A stretch of 32,511 nucleotides of DNA from an uncultured Bacteroidales bacterium (lineage in GTDB: Bacteria; Bacteroidota; Bacteroidia; Bacteroidales; FEN-979): assembly GCA_903929315.1 (NCBI GenBank), contig CAIYUC010000107.1:1-32511 (forward strand). The letters run 5' to 3'. The position numbers and the translations under genes are program-made. This document shows, one piece after another, positions 21,683-29,337 of the stretch. Numbering within the stretch: position 1 is the stretch's first letter; each line of letters opens with the position of its first letter. The notes below the pieces were generated by a model, which saw only the letters and a list, made by a program, of their open reading frames with translations, made no database searches and was not told where the DNA came from.

Positions 21683-23362
21683 TTATTGGGTTTTCAGCCC
21701 CCTCTTCTTCTTCTTTATCCTTTTTGTGTAATAGAGAGACGCTGAGAAAGAAATTACGGCAAGAAAAAGAAAAGCGATCACACGATACCCAACTGACAAA
21801 TGTGCCAGGTCGACCAGGAAAAGATAAACTACCGTAACGAGAATAGTGGCAATGGCCATCCACCGGTACTTGATATTGTGAAGGATCATGCTCAGGATGA
21901 AATAGGCTGCGGCGACCGCTGTCCAGGAAAGAGTAACATAATGGCCGGGAATAGCATGATAAAAAGCAAACAGCATAGTGAAGAATAATATGACAAGATA
22001 CATATTCCGCATAAGGTCGGTTTTCAGTGTCAGCCTTTCTTTTTTCCAATTCAGGATCCGTGCGGTTGCAAACGCTACAAAGGCAAAGCAGAAATTGATC
22101 CTGTCTATGGAAGGCGAGAAGGAGAGATAGATCACCAGGAGTCCCAGGTATAAGATTGAATTTGTGACAACGATGATCCTCGAACGGAACCAGAGCGCCA
22201 TGGAGACAACGAAGAAACTTTGCAGGGTAAGAAAAAAATATGCATCGGGAAGGTGCACGAAGCCATACACCGAAACGCTTAAGGCCATAAACCCGAAGCA
22301 TGCAAAAAATGAAGGTGTGAAGGGACTTTTGGTCAATATTTTAAGCAGTACTGAAAAAGCCAGGCAGAAAAATGAGATGGCACCGAATATTCCTACATAA
22401 GTATTTTCAAAAAAGAGGAGGGTCACAACCAGGATAACAAACGAGAAAAAGAGCGCGTTTAACAGGATCATAGCGTTTAATCCTCGTTGTGGTTCTGTTT
22501 GATTCCTTCGTACCAGCGCCGTACAAGCAAAAATGGCCCCAGTGATAAATAAATAAATGGAATGGTACGATTTCGAGGATATCATTTCCAACGGATGTCC
22601 GAGAAGCGGGTTATTCATCAGCCATAACAGGTTGGACAGGTAAACAAGGATCAGCAGGACAAGAAATAACCGCCACCATGAATACCTGACAAAGAAATAA
22701 AAAGCGGAAAAGGAAATGAAGGTTAACAGCGGAAGAGTAATGTTCACCTGATCCACGATAAGAGCAGTCGCTATAGCCAGTACCATTGCGATACCCGTTC
22801 GTAACTCTGACTTTTCCCTCAGGGCAATAAATAGCTGGATCCCTATAACGAGGAATATCAATAAAAGATCGATCCCTTTCCCGGAAACCAATGGCTGTGC
22901 TGAGAAGAAATATAAGCGGAGGGTACTGTAGTAAAGCAGGAGATGACCGCTGACGTTGAGCATGAAAACCAGGTGCGGGAAAGACCGACGCAGGAAATAT
23001 GCCATGATAAAGACGCCGATGGATGCGCCATAACCTAAGACACTTGAAAAGACCGGGTATCCCAGGTTCGTGGTAAAGGTCATCAGGAAAATAATCCCAA
23101 AGAACAGGACGAGGCTTCCGAGCCAGGCCAGGCCATATTCACCGATCTTTGATTCAAGAACGGCTTCATCCAATTCTACCGTTTCTTCTTCGGGTACAGA
23201 TCTTATGTTGTCTTCGGAAGTTCTTTGATGCGGGATATCAACATCAGCATATCTCCCGGATCCCAGGCGAGCTTCAATACCTGTTATTCGCATTTCGAGG
23301 GATTGCAGTCTTTCCAGTATTTTTTCAATGGGCAGATCTTCTGCCGGTTCTGATTCTGACAT
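21683..23362 (-). CDS. DUF2339 polytopic membrane protein
   Basis: A 559-residue protein of the DUF2339 family. The N-terminal about 75 residues are acidic, with a short coiled coil (I-E-K-I-L-E-R-L-Q-S-L-E-M-R-I), followed by E-S-K-I-G-E-Y-G-L-A-W-L-G-S-L-V-L-F-F-G, the usual family entry into the membrane. About 14 or more hydrophobic helices fill the rest. The start at 23362 is chosen over the longer frame to 23410 because AGGAGG lies 8 bases upstream and because the longer version would translate the 30-bp palindrome at 23383-23412. Function of the family is unknown. It is the last gene of the electron-transfer operon, 60 bases after the cytochrome gene; whether it works with that complex or is just cotranscribed is not known. 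Confidence 0.88.
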   Translation of the reverse strand: MSESEPAEDLPIEKILERLQSLEMRITGIEARLGSGRYADVDIPHQRTSEDNIRSVPEEETVELDEAVLESKIGEYGLAWLGSLVLFFGIIFLMTFTTNLGYPVFSSVLGYGASIGVFIMAYFLRRSFPHLVFMLNVSGHLLLYYSTLRLYFFSAQPLVSGKGIDLLLIFLVIGIQLFIALREKSELRTGIAMVLAIATALIVDQVNITLPLLTFISFSAFYFFVRYSWWRLFLVLLILVYLSNLLWLMNNPLLGHPLEMISSKSYHSIYLFITGAIFACTALVRRNQTEPQRGLNAMILLNALFFSFVILVVTLLFFENTYVGIFGAISFFCLAFSVLLKILTKSPFTPSFFACFGFMALSVSVYGFVHLPDAYFFLTLQSFFVVSMALWFRSRIIVVTNSILYLGLLVIYLSFSPSIDRINFCFAFVAFATARILNWKKERLTLKTDLMRNMYLVILFFTMLFAFYHAIPGHYVTLSWTAVAAAYFILSMILHNIKYRWMAIATILVTVVYLFLVDLAHLSVGYRVIAFLFLAVISFSASLYYTKRIKKKKRGLKTQ

Positions 23363-23382
23363 AGCATACCTCCTGCTGCTAA

Positions 23383-23412
23383 TGTTGGGACACGACATGT
23401 CGTGTCCCAACA
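23383..23412. repeat. perfect 30-bp palindrome between the cytochrome c and DUF2339 genes
   Basis: TGTTGGGACACGACA followed immediately by its exact reverse complement, with no loop. It lies 10 bases after the cytochrome stop (23423) and 20 bases before the DUF2339 start, next to that gene's Shine-Dalgarno. GGGACAnGnCATGnCnTGTCCC-type palindromes occur as dispersed elements in Bacteroidota. In RNA it could act as an attenuator or processing site that sets relative expression of the two genes. Confidence 0.8.
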
Positions 23413-23422
23413 GGTCGTATCC

Positions 23423-23833
23423 TTACTTCGATTTGAAGCTCCTCAGGTAATAAATGATCATCCACCTGTCATTATCGTCGGAGATCGTTTTTTTGAAAGA
23501 AGGCATTTTCCCTCTCCCTTCTGAGATCTTAAAAAAGACTTCACCATCGGTCTGGACCTGAAATTTAGCGGTTGAAAAGTCCCCGCAGGTAGCGTCAAGG
23601 CTGGCGGCTTTTGTCCCGTCCCCCAAACCTGTGCTGCCATGGCAGGATTTACAATGCTTACTATACAGATCCTTGGCATTGGCAAGGTTTTCCTTGCTGG
23701 CGGAAGTGGGGTTTTTCATGGTCTTGAATTTTGCCGGAACGATCCATTCCTGGACTCCCTGGGCATTGACAAGGATCAGAAATGCTGTGGTTGCAAATAC
23801 GATCATAAAGATTTTAACGATTCTGCTTTTCAT
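23423..23833 (-). CDS. periplasmic monoheme cytochrome c
   Basis: A 136-residue class I cytochrome c. Signal peptide 1-24 (ending V-N-A-Q). Heme site C61-K-S-C64-H65 in D-L-Y-S-K-H-C-K-S-C-H-G-S-T-G-L-G-D-G; the axial methionine is M110 in G-R-G-K-M-P-S-F; the C-terminal helix is R-W-M-I-I-Y-Y-L-R-S-F. It carries single electrons in the periplasm. It follows the NrfD-Ig fusion gene by 50 bases and so is the likely acceptor or donor for the two FeS-NrfD modules upstream (inference from position). The gap between them holds a three-unit octamer repeat. Confidence 0.93.
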   Translation of the reverse strand: MKSRIVKIFMIVFATTAFLILVNAQGVQEWIVPAKFKTMKNPTSASKENLANAKDLYSKHCKSCHGSTGLGDGTKAASLDATCGDFSTAKFQVQTDGEVFFKISEGRGKMPSFKKTISDDNDRWMIIYYLRSFKSK

Positions 23834-23869
23834 AGTTCTGTGTTTTAAAGGTTTAATTAATCAATTTAT

Positions 23870-23893
23870 CTGTGACTTTGTGACTATGTGACT
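23870..23893. repeat. three-unit octamer repeat overlapping a stop codon
   Basis: CTGTGACT, TTGTGACT, ATGTGACT in tandem. The same word family as 14994-15025. The last unit includes the stop codon and the final codons of the NrfD-Ig fusion gene, so the repeat has contributed the C-terminal V-T residues. Confidence 0.7.
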
Positions 23894-26124
23894 TCCTTAC
23901 TCTCCGCATATTTCCCCAGCCAACGGATCCTGAATACGGTAATGATAATATAAAGATAATGGAACCAAACCAGGGATAGGAGAATAATTAGAGTATAGAC
24001 CATCCATAATGGTGCATCTGTATCTCCCAACCCTCTTTTTACAATTTTCATGGGTGGTAAAGGTTTTCCCCAATTAATCCTCCCGGTTGCTTCAACATTG
24101 CCATAGGTTTCATTGTCCTCTATTTTCGCTACAATGGTTAGGTTTCCGGCCGAATCACCCGGTAAAGTCACAGGAAACTCAACATTTGCAACTCCATCCG
24201 ACAATGATCCTTCCCCTACTTTAAGAAGCGAAAATGTCCTGGGAACATAAAACTCGATCTTCATATCCGGGATGGGCGTCATTTTACCATCCTGGCCGGC
24301 TTCCATGGCTTTACAGCTTATTTCCTTTTCTCCCTCTTTTTGAAAAAAAGAAAGCTCCATATTGACATTCCGGATTTCCACAGACGAGGTTGAACTTTTA
24401 TATTTATCAATCCCGGTGAAGGTTGCCATGAATGAGAAAACACCTTTCGATCCGCCCGATGAAATGATCTTTTTAGGGATTTCAATGGTTGCCTTTCCTT
24501 TGGCAGTGGTGGAAATAGTCCCGATCGGTTTTTTCTCATTACCGGACACAAATTCAAAATTCACTTTCATGTTTTCCAGGGGGAAATATTTGCCTTCTTC
24601 CTGCCCCTTCAGTGAGGCAACCAGGCTTTTTGCTCCTTCTTTATTGAAAAAGTCCAGGTGAAGCGAGGTTTTGATTCCGGATGTTTCCTGCGACATGACT
24701 GCCGGGGCAGTGAAGGTTATTAAAAGCAAAAAGATCATCCCAATCGGTATATCGCTTCTTTTCCGCAACCGGATCAGTTGTTTCATTTGTTTTTCAAAGA
24801 CTTTCTTTCTCAGCCTTGAATAATCTTTTTCTTCACCGGTCCTTACAACCGGTATGATGGGAATAAATTTCGAAAAAATAAAAAACAACAGGATGAACAA
24901 GGCTATACCTGCTGCAGTAAGCGTCCATTCAACCCAGGTAGGAGAATAATGAACATATTCGGGACGCAGATCATGGATAGGCAATAAGGGAGATTCCAGC
25001 GTGGGGATAATGATCAGGTACCTTTTCACCCACATAGCCAGTACCGCTATTAACGATGCGAAAGCGATCGAATTTATGCTCCTGAACCTGGGAATAGTGA
25101 TGATTACGATGGGCAATAAAACACCGATAAACACTGCAAAAACGAACTCCCACCAATACTGACCCGGGTTGAAAAGCCTGAATAATACTTCCATGTCCCA
25201 TTTGATGGAACCGTACCAGCTGGTGAGGTATTCGCTGAAAGTAAAATAGCCATATAAAGCGCCCAGGACAATCATGATGATCCCAAGATAATTGAAATGA
25301 ATTTTAGTAAGGTGGGCCTCAAGGTGATACAACCGGCGAAAAACCCACATCACCATGATCAGGACACCGGTACCGGAATAAACCGCTGCGACGACAAAAT
25401 AAGGAGCAAATATGGTACTGTGCCAACCCGGGCGAAGGGTCATACCAAAGATCCAGGCCAGCACTGAATGAACAAGTATTGCAAGCGGAATGATTACGAT
25501 GGACAACAGATCAGTGGCCTGGTTGAGCAATTCTTTCTGTTTGGTGGTATCCTTGTATTTTACTGCCATGAAACGATAGATCGGGTTGCGCCATTTCCCT
25601 TTGGTTAAAGGATTATCACGCAATAATGCCATATCCCGGATCATAGCCAGGTAAAGAAAAATGATACTTCCCGACAGATATGTGCTGATGGCAATCGCAT
25701 CCCAGATAATCGGAGACTGGATCCTTCCGAAAAGAACCAGATGTGGCAGCCGGTCAAGACGCCCGATACACAGCAGGATATACGAAGGACCGATGAGGGT
25801 GGAGATGACCGTGATCATCTCTGCCATCCGTATGATCGGGGTTCTCCATGGCACCCTGAGCAAATGCAGGATACCGGAGATCAATGCTCCGGCATAACTG
25901 ATGCCGATAAAAAAAATAAAATTGACGATATAAAGCCCCCATACTACATTGTCACGCATCCCTGTGACAATATGACCCTTCACGATCTGCGTGATAAGGG
26001 CATATACCCCGGCAAGAATGACGAGGACAAGCACGATCGCTACGATTACTCCTCTTTTGCTTACAGACTCCAGCTGTGGTTTGAATGTCTTAAGATTCCT
26101 CAGTGTTTTTTCATCAACATTCAT
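23884..26124 (-). CDS. NrfD/PsrC-type quinone-reactive membrane subunit fused to an Ig-like periplasmic domain
   Basis: A 746-residue fusion. Residues 1-430 are a polytopic NrfD/PsrC subunit with about ten membrane helices, close to the separate NrfD protein at 27992-29326 (shared R-P-G-W-H-S-T-I-F-A-P-Y-F-V, Y-G-Y-F-T-F-S-E-Y-L-T, L-R-P-E-Y-V-H-Y). This subunit binds quinone and partners an FeS protein. Residues 437-457 are a highly basic linker, 461-478 a hydrophobic segment with a signal-peptide-like end (A-V-M-S-Q-E-T), 485-690 two Ig-like beta domains, and 705-730 a final helix after R-G-L-G-D-T-D-A-P-L-W-M-V-Y. Positive charges place the Ig part in the periplasm. The internal signal-like segment suggests two ancestral genes joined. 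Ten bases follow the FeS gene, so it is cotranslated with its partner. Confidence 0.92.
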   Translation of the reverse strand: MNVDEKTLRNLKTFKPQLESVSKRGVIVAIVLVLVILAGVYALITQIVKGHIVTGMRDNVVWGLYIVNFIFFIGISYAGALISGILHLLRVPWRTPIIRMAEMITVISTLIGPSYILLCIGRLDRLPHLVLFGRIQSPIIWDAIAISTYLSGSIIFLYLAMIRDMALLRDNPLTKGKWRNPIYRFMAVKYKDTTKQKELLNQATDLLSIVIIPLAILVHSVLAWIFGMTLRPGWHSTIFAPYFVVAAVYSGTGVLIMVMWVFRRLYHLEAHLTKIHFNYLGIIMIVLGALYGYFTFSEYLTSWYGSIKWDMEVLFRLFNPGQYWWEFVFAVFIGVLLPIVIITIPRFRSINSIAFASLIAVLAMWVKRYLIIIPTLESPLLPIHDLRPEYVHYSPTWVEWTLTAAGIALFILLFFIFSKFIPIIPVVRTGEEKDYSRLRKKVFEKQMKQLIRLRKRSDIPIGMIFLLLITFTAPAVMSQETSGIKTSLHLDFFNKEGAKSLVASLKGQEEGKYFPLENMKVNFEFVSGNEKKPIGTISTTAKGKATIEIPKKIISSGGSKGVFSFMATFTGIDKYKSSTSSVEIRNVNMELSFFQKEGEKEISCKAMEAGQDGKMTPIPDMKIEFYVPRTFSLLKVGEGSLSDGVANVEFPVTLPGDSAGNLTIVAKIEDNETYGNVEATGRINWGKPLPPMKIVKRGLGDTDAPLWMVYTLIILLSLVWFHYLYIIITVFRIRWLGKYAESKEVT

Positions 26125-26134
26125 AGAGAGATAA

Positions 26135-27085
26135 TTAATCCGTTATTTTAGCCTCTTTTTTGTACAATGCAATCTCTTCGTCGCTTAACCCCTCAAACCC
26201 AACCTTGTAATCGAATGCCCGGTCAACCGGTGGCAGATAAAATACACTGGGTTCTGTTCCCAGCTCTTCCATAAAACGGTACGCAGAACGATCATGGATC
26301 AGTTCACTGAACCGTACGGTTTCATTCCCGTTGGTAACAGCATCCTCGTTCTGATCACCATAAAAATAAACCCCGTTCGGGCAGGCTGTGACACAGGAAG
26401 GTAATTCCCCTTTCCTCACCATATCCGGACAAAAATCACATTTGCTTACTGTTCCTATTCTGGGAGGAACGCTTGTTTCGGGTGAATAGGGTCCCTTCTT
26501 TGAATTCTTATCGAGGACCGGCTCTTCCCAGTTAAATACCCTGGAAGAATAGGGGCACGCTGCCATACAAAACTTACATCCGATGCATCGTTCATTATCA
26601 ATCAGAACAATCCCGTCCGTCCGTTTAAAGGTAGCGCCCACAGGACATACCTTGACACAAGGGGGATTATTGCAATGTAAACATGGCTTTGGAAACCAGT
26701 AAGGTGCTGTGAGAAGACTGTCCCGCATAAGGTACAACCTGATCCACTCCTTGTGGGGAGGAAGGTTATGCATTTTCTGGCATTCCTGGACACATTTCCG
26801 GGCATTTCGGCATTTTGCAAGGTCGATCACCATGACCATTTTTTTGTTCAGAAGACCCTGGCGGGCAGCCATACCAGTGCCCGGACATTCATGACAATGC
26901 GATTTATCCACTTCCACCAATTGACCGTCAGGTGTAAGTAATTTTGTCTTCTCACCGCTTTCTTTTGTTTCTCCCTTTGTGAAGGAAGCTAACAAGCTCC
27001 CTCCCAAAACAGTCCCGGCAGCTACGGTGATACTGCTTTTTAAGAAATTCCTGCGCGATGTTTTTTTATTGCTTTTTTGTTTCAT
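26135..27085 (-). CDS. Tat-exported ferredoxin subunit (PsrB/NrfC-like), copy 1
   Basis: A 316-residue periplasmic iron-sulfur subunit. Twin-arginine signal S10-R-R-N-F-L-K followed by a hydrophobic stretch. Four cluster motifs are visible. The N-terminal one is C92-R-N-A-R-K-C98-V-Q-E-C102, where the usual second Cys is Ala95. The others are intact: C135/C138/C143/C147, C167/C170/C173/C177 (I-G-C-K-F-C-M-A-A-C-P) and C216/C219/C231/C235. Extra cysteines occur at C64 and C67 (H-C-H-E-C-P). Such subunits pass electrons between an NrfD quinone site and a catalytic protein or cytochrome. It pairs with the NrfD-Ig fusion 10 bases downstream and is a paralogue of 29338-30288. No molybdopterin oxidoreductase gene is present in the operon. 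Confidence 0.93.
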   Translation of the reverse strand: MKQKSNKKTSRRNFLKSSITVAAGTVLGGSLLASFTKGETKESGEKTKLLTPDGQLVEVDKSHCHECPGTGMAARQGLLNKKMVMVIDLAKCRNARKCVQECQKMHNLPPHKEWIRLYLMRDSLLTAPYWFPKPCLHCNNPPCVKVCPVGATFKRTDGIVLIDNERCIGCKFCMAACPYSSRVFNWEEPVLDKNSKKGPYSPETSVPPRIGTVSKCDFCPDMVRKGELPSCVTACPNGVYFYGDQNEDAVTNGNETVRFSELIHDRSAYRFMEELGTEPSVFYLPPVDRAFDYKVGFEGLSDEEIALYKKEAKITD

Positions 27086-27117
27086 AAGAAAAGTCGAATA
27101 ATGATGGATTTAATATA

Positions 27118-27987
27118 TCAACTTTTGATCGCTTTTTTACCAATGATATTAATCCGGATGACCAGTACGATGATGTATACAACATGCAGCCAAACCCCTG
27201 TAAGAAGGACGAGCAATGTATACACCATCCATAAAGGAGCATCGGTATCACCGAGTCCCCGGATCGGTTTAACCTTATAAACCAGCAGCGTCCCCCAGTT
27301 GATATCCTTGCTTTCCTCTACGGTACCATATGTTTCATTATCCGGCATCCTGACAACAATTGTAACTTTCCCGTTTTTATCCCCCGGCATAGTTGATGGA
27401 AATTCCAAGCTGCACGATCCCAAGGAATCCGTTTTTTCATTTCCAATCGGGTACAAACAAAATAATCGTTTCACATTAAATTCAACGGGTACATCCGGAA
27501 TTCCCACTTTTTCTCCCTTTTCATTATGTTTAATAACCCGTGCTGTGATAGTTTTGATCGTATCTTTCTCATTCAGGGAAATTTCCAGGAATGCCTCCGT
27601 CGCATGTATGCTCTGGGAAGTTTTATCCAGCTTAGTATTCCCTCCAAAAAGGACCATGAATGTATACCCATCCTGATCCCTGGGCAGCGTTGTTCCCGGT
27701 TCAATGTCGAGAGAGGCTTTTCCCTGCTGGTTTGTAATAACATTTCCAAGGATTGTTTTTATTGCTTCATTCTGCGCTATGATCTGTAACGCTGCATCCG
27801 GGATATTCACGCGTTTATCATTCTGCCTGGCAGACAGCGCAATGGAGATCCTTTTTGTTCCGTCTGATAATTTAGCATAGGTTGCTGTGATCCGCGGCGT
27901 AACTGGTTCATCCGCCCGGGCAATCCGGTTGAACCCGGAAAAAACTGTCAGAACAAGGATAATCTGAAATATTTTCTTTAGGATCAT
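27118..27987 (-). CDS. periplasmic Ig-like protein with C-terminal membrane anchor
   Basis: A 289-residue protein that is the separate version of the C-terminal part of the 746-residue fusion. The start at 27987 (M-I-L-K-K-I-F) gives a clean signal peptide (1-24, ending A-R-A-D) and begins 4 bases after the NrfD stop; a longer frame to 28047 would overlap that gene. Residues about 30-225 form two beta-sandwich domains: N-E-K-G-E-K-V-G-I-P-D-V-P-V-E-F, F-P-S-T-M-P-G-D-K-N-G, V-R-M-P-D-N-E-T-Y-G-T-V-E. Then R-G-L-G-D-T-D-A-P-L-W-M-V-Y leads into a single membrane helix and a basic tail. It probably docks on the NrfD subunit and presents the Ig domains to periplasmic partners (inference). No redox cofactor motif and no cysteine cluster are seen. 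Confidence 0.85.
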   Translation of the reverse strand: MILKKIFQIILVLTVFSGFNRIARADEPVTPRITATYAKLSDGTKRISIALSARQNDKRVNIPDAALQIIAQNEAIKTILGNVITNQQGKASLDIEPGTTLPRDQDGYTFMVLFGGNTKLDKTSQSIHATEAFLEISLNEKDTIKTITARVIKHNEKGEKVGIPDVPVEFNVKRLFCLYPIGNEKTDSLGSCSLEFPSTMPGDKNGKVTIVVRMPDNETYGTVEESKDINWGTLLVYKVKPIRGLGDTDAPLWMVYTLLVLLTGVWLHVVYIIVLVIRINIIGKKAIKS

Positions 27988-27991
27988 ATGA

Positions 27992-29326
27992 TTAAAGTTT
28001 TTCTGAAATAAATTCTTTATTTTCTGGAACCTCACTAATATCTGCAACAGGAATGATCGGCATAAAACGGATAAAGATCATGAAGAACAGGAAGAACAAT
28101 GCAACACCTCCTGCTGTCAATGACCATTCAACCCATGATGCATGATAATGAACATATTCGGGCCGGTAGTCCTGGTTTGGTAACAAAGGGGTTTCCAGCG
28201 TCGGAACAATGATCAGGTACCTTTTGATCCACATGCATACAACTGCTATGACCGCACCGATCGTAATTGTATTTATATTCCGGAAGAAAGGTATTCCTGT
28301 AAAGAGCATCGGTATCAGTACCCCGGCAAAAGCAGCCAGGTAAAACCAGGCGCCATAATCACTGAAATCGAATAATTTATAGATCACTTCCAGTTCCCAT
28401 GTCTCCGATCCATACCAGACCGTAAGGTATTCACTGAAGGTAAAATATCCGTAAAGCCCTGCCAGAACAAGGAGGATCAATCCAATGTATTTGAAATGTT
28501 TCTCTGTAATATATTCTTCAAGGTGATAATATTTACGGAAGATCCACATCGCAATGATCAACACAGCGGTGCCGGAAAAAACTGCAGCAATGACAAAATA
28601 GGGCGCAAAAATGGTGCTGTGCCATCCCGGCCGGATCGTCATCCCGAATATCCATGCTAAAACCGAATGAACTAACACAGCGAGCGGGATGATGATAGCC
28701 GACATGACACTCAGGCCCCGGTTCAATAATTTTTTTTGCAAGGGAAGCTCATGATATGTAACGGCAAGTTTCCTGTATATTTTCTTCCGGAAGGAAGAAA
28801 TCTTTAATTCCTGGTTGTCCCTGAGTAAGGCATAATCCCTTATTAATGCAAGGTAAAGGAAAAGAATGCTGCAGGTAAGATACGTTGTAATTGCAATGAC
28901 ATCCCATACGATCGGCGATTGGATCCTTCCGTATTCGAAAATGTGTAAAAACCGGTCCATACGCCCCATGCTTAACAATACATAGAGGGGACCGATCAAC
29001 ACGGAAATTACCGTGATCATTTCGGCAATCCGTATAATGGGTTTTCGCCATTCAACATGCAACAAATGAAGGATCCCGGAAATCATTGCACCAGCATAGC
29101 TGATCCCGATGAAAAAGATAAAATTAACCTCATAAATTCCCCATATGACATAATCCCTCATACCCGTGACTATCTGCCCTCTGGTCATCTGCAGAATTAA
29201 TGCATAGAATGCAAAAAGAACGATAAGGATCAAAAAGATAAATAATCCTTTACTGAACTTTGAAGGTTTACCAAAATGCGCAAAAATCTCAACCAATTTT
29301 TGCTGGGCAATTTCCTGTTGACTCAT
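27992..29326 (-). CDS. NrfD/PsrC-type quinone-reactive membrane subunit, copy 2
   Basis: A 444-residue polytopic membrane protein of the NrfD/PsrC family with about ten membrane helices. It is closely related along its length to residues 1-430 of the fusion at 23884-26124: G-M-R-D-x-V-I/V-W-G, F-I-G-I-S-Y-A-G-A, R-P-G-W-H-S-T-I-F-A-P-Y-F-V, P-E-Y-V-H-Y-x-x-x-W-V-E-W. It anchors the FeS subunit encoded 12 bases upstream and exchanges electrons with (mena)quinol. Unlike the other copy it ends just after the last helix (E-F-I-S-E-K-L) and the Ig domain follows as a separate gene 4 bases downstream. Together with 26135-26124 the arrangement shows a tandem duplication of a two- or three-gene module. 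Confidence 0.93.
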   Translation of the reverse strand: MSQQEIAQQKLVEIFAHFGKPSKFSKGLFIFLILIVLFAFYALILQMTRGQIVTGMRDYVIWGIYEVNFIFFIGISYAGAMISGILHLLHVEWRKPIIRIAEMITVISVLIGPLYVLLSMGRMDRFLHIFEYGRIQSPIVWDVIAITTYLTCSILFLYLALIRDYALLRDNQELKISSFRKKIYRKLAVTYHELPLQKKLLNRGLSVMSAIIIPLAVLVHSVLAWIFGMTIRPGWHSTIFAPYFVIAAVFSGTAVLIIAMWIFRKYYHLEEYITEKHFKYIGLILLVLAGLYGYFTFSEYLTVWYGSETWELEVIYKLFDFSDYGAWFYLAAFAGVLIPMLFTGIPFFRNINTITIGAVIAVVCMWIKRYLIIVPTLETPLLPNQDYRPEYVHYHASWVEWSLTAGGVALFFLFFMIFIRFMPIIPVADISEVPENKEFISEKL

Positions 29327-29337
29327 AATCCCGTAGC

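Noticed and set aside
21666-22301. 211-codon minus-strand frame with many Cys, Ser and Arg
   Set aside because: Shadow of the DUF2339 gene in another frame; its composition is that of a frame-shifted membrane protein.
23383-23412. intrinsic terminator between the cytochrome and DUF2339 genes
   Set aside because: No T-run follows the palindrome on the transcribed strand and the next gene has its ribosome site right after it, so a simple terminator is unlikely.
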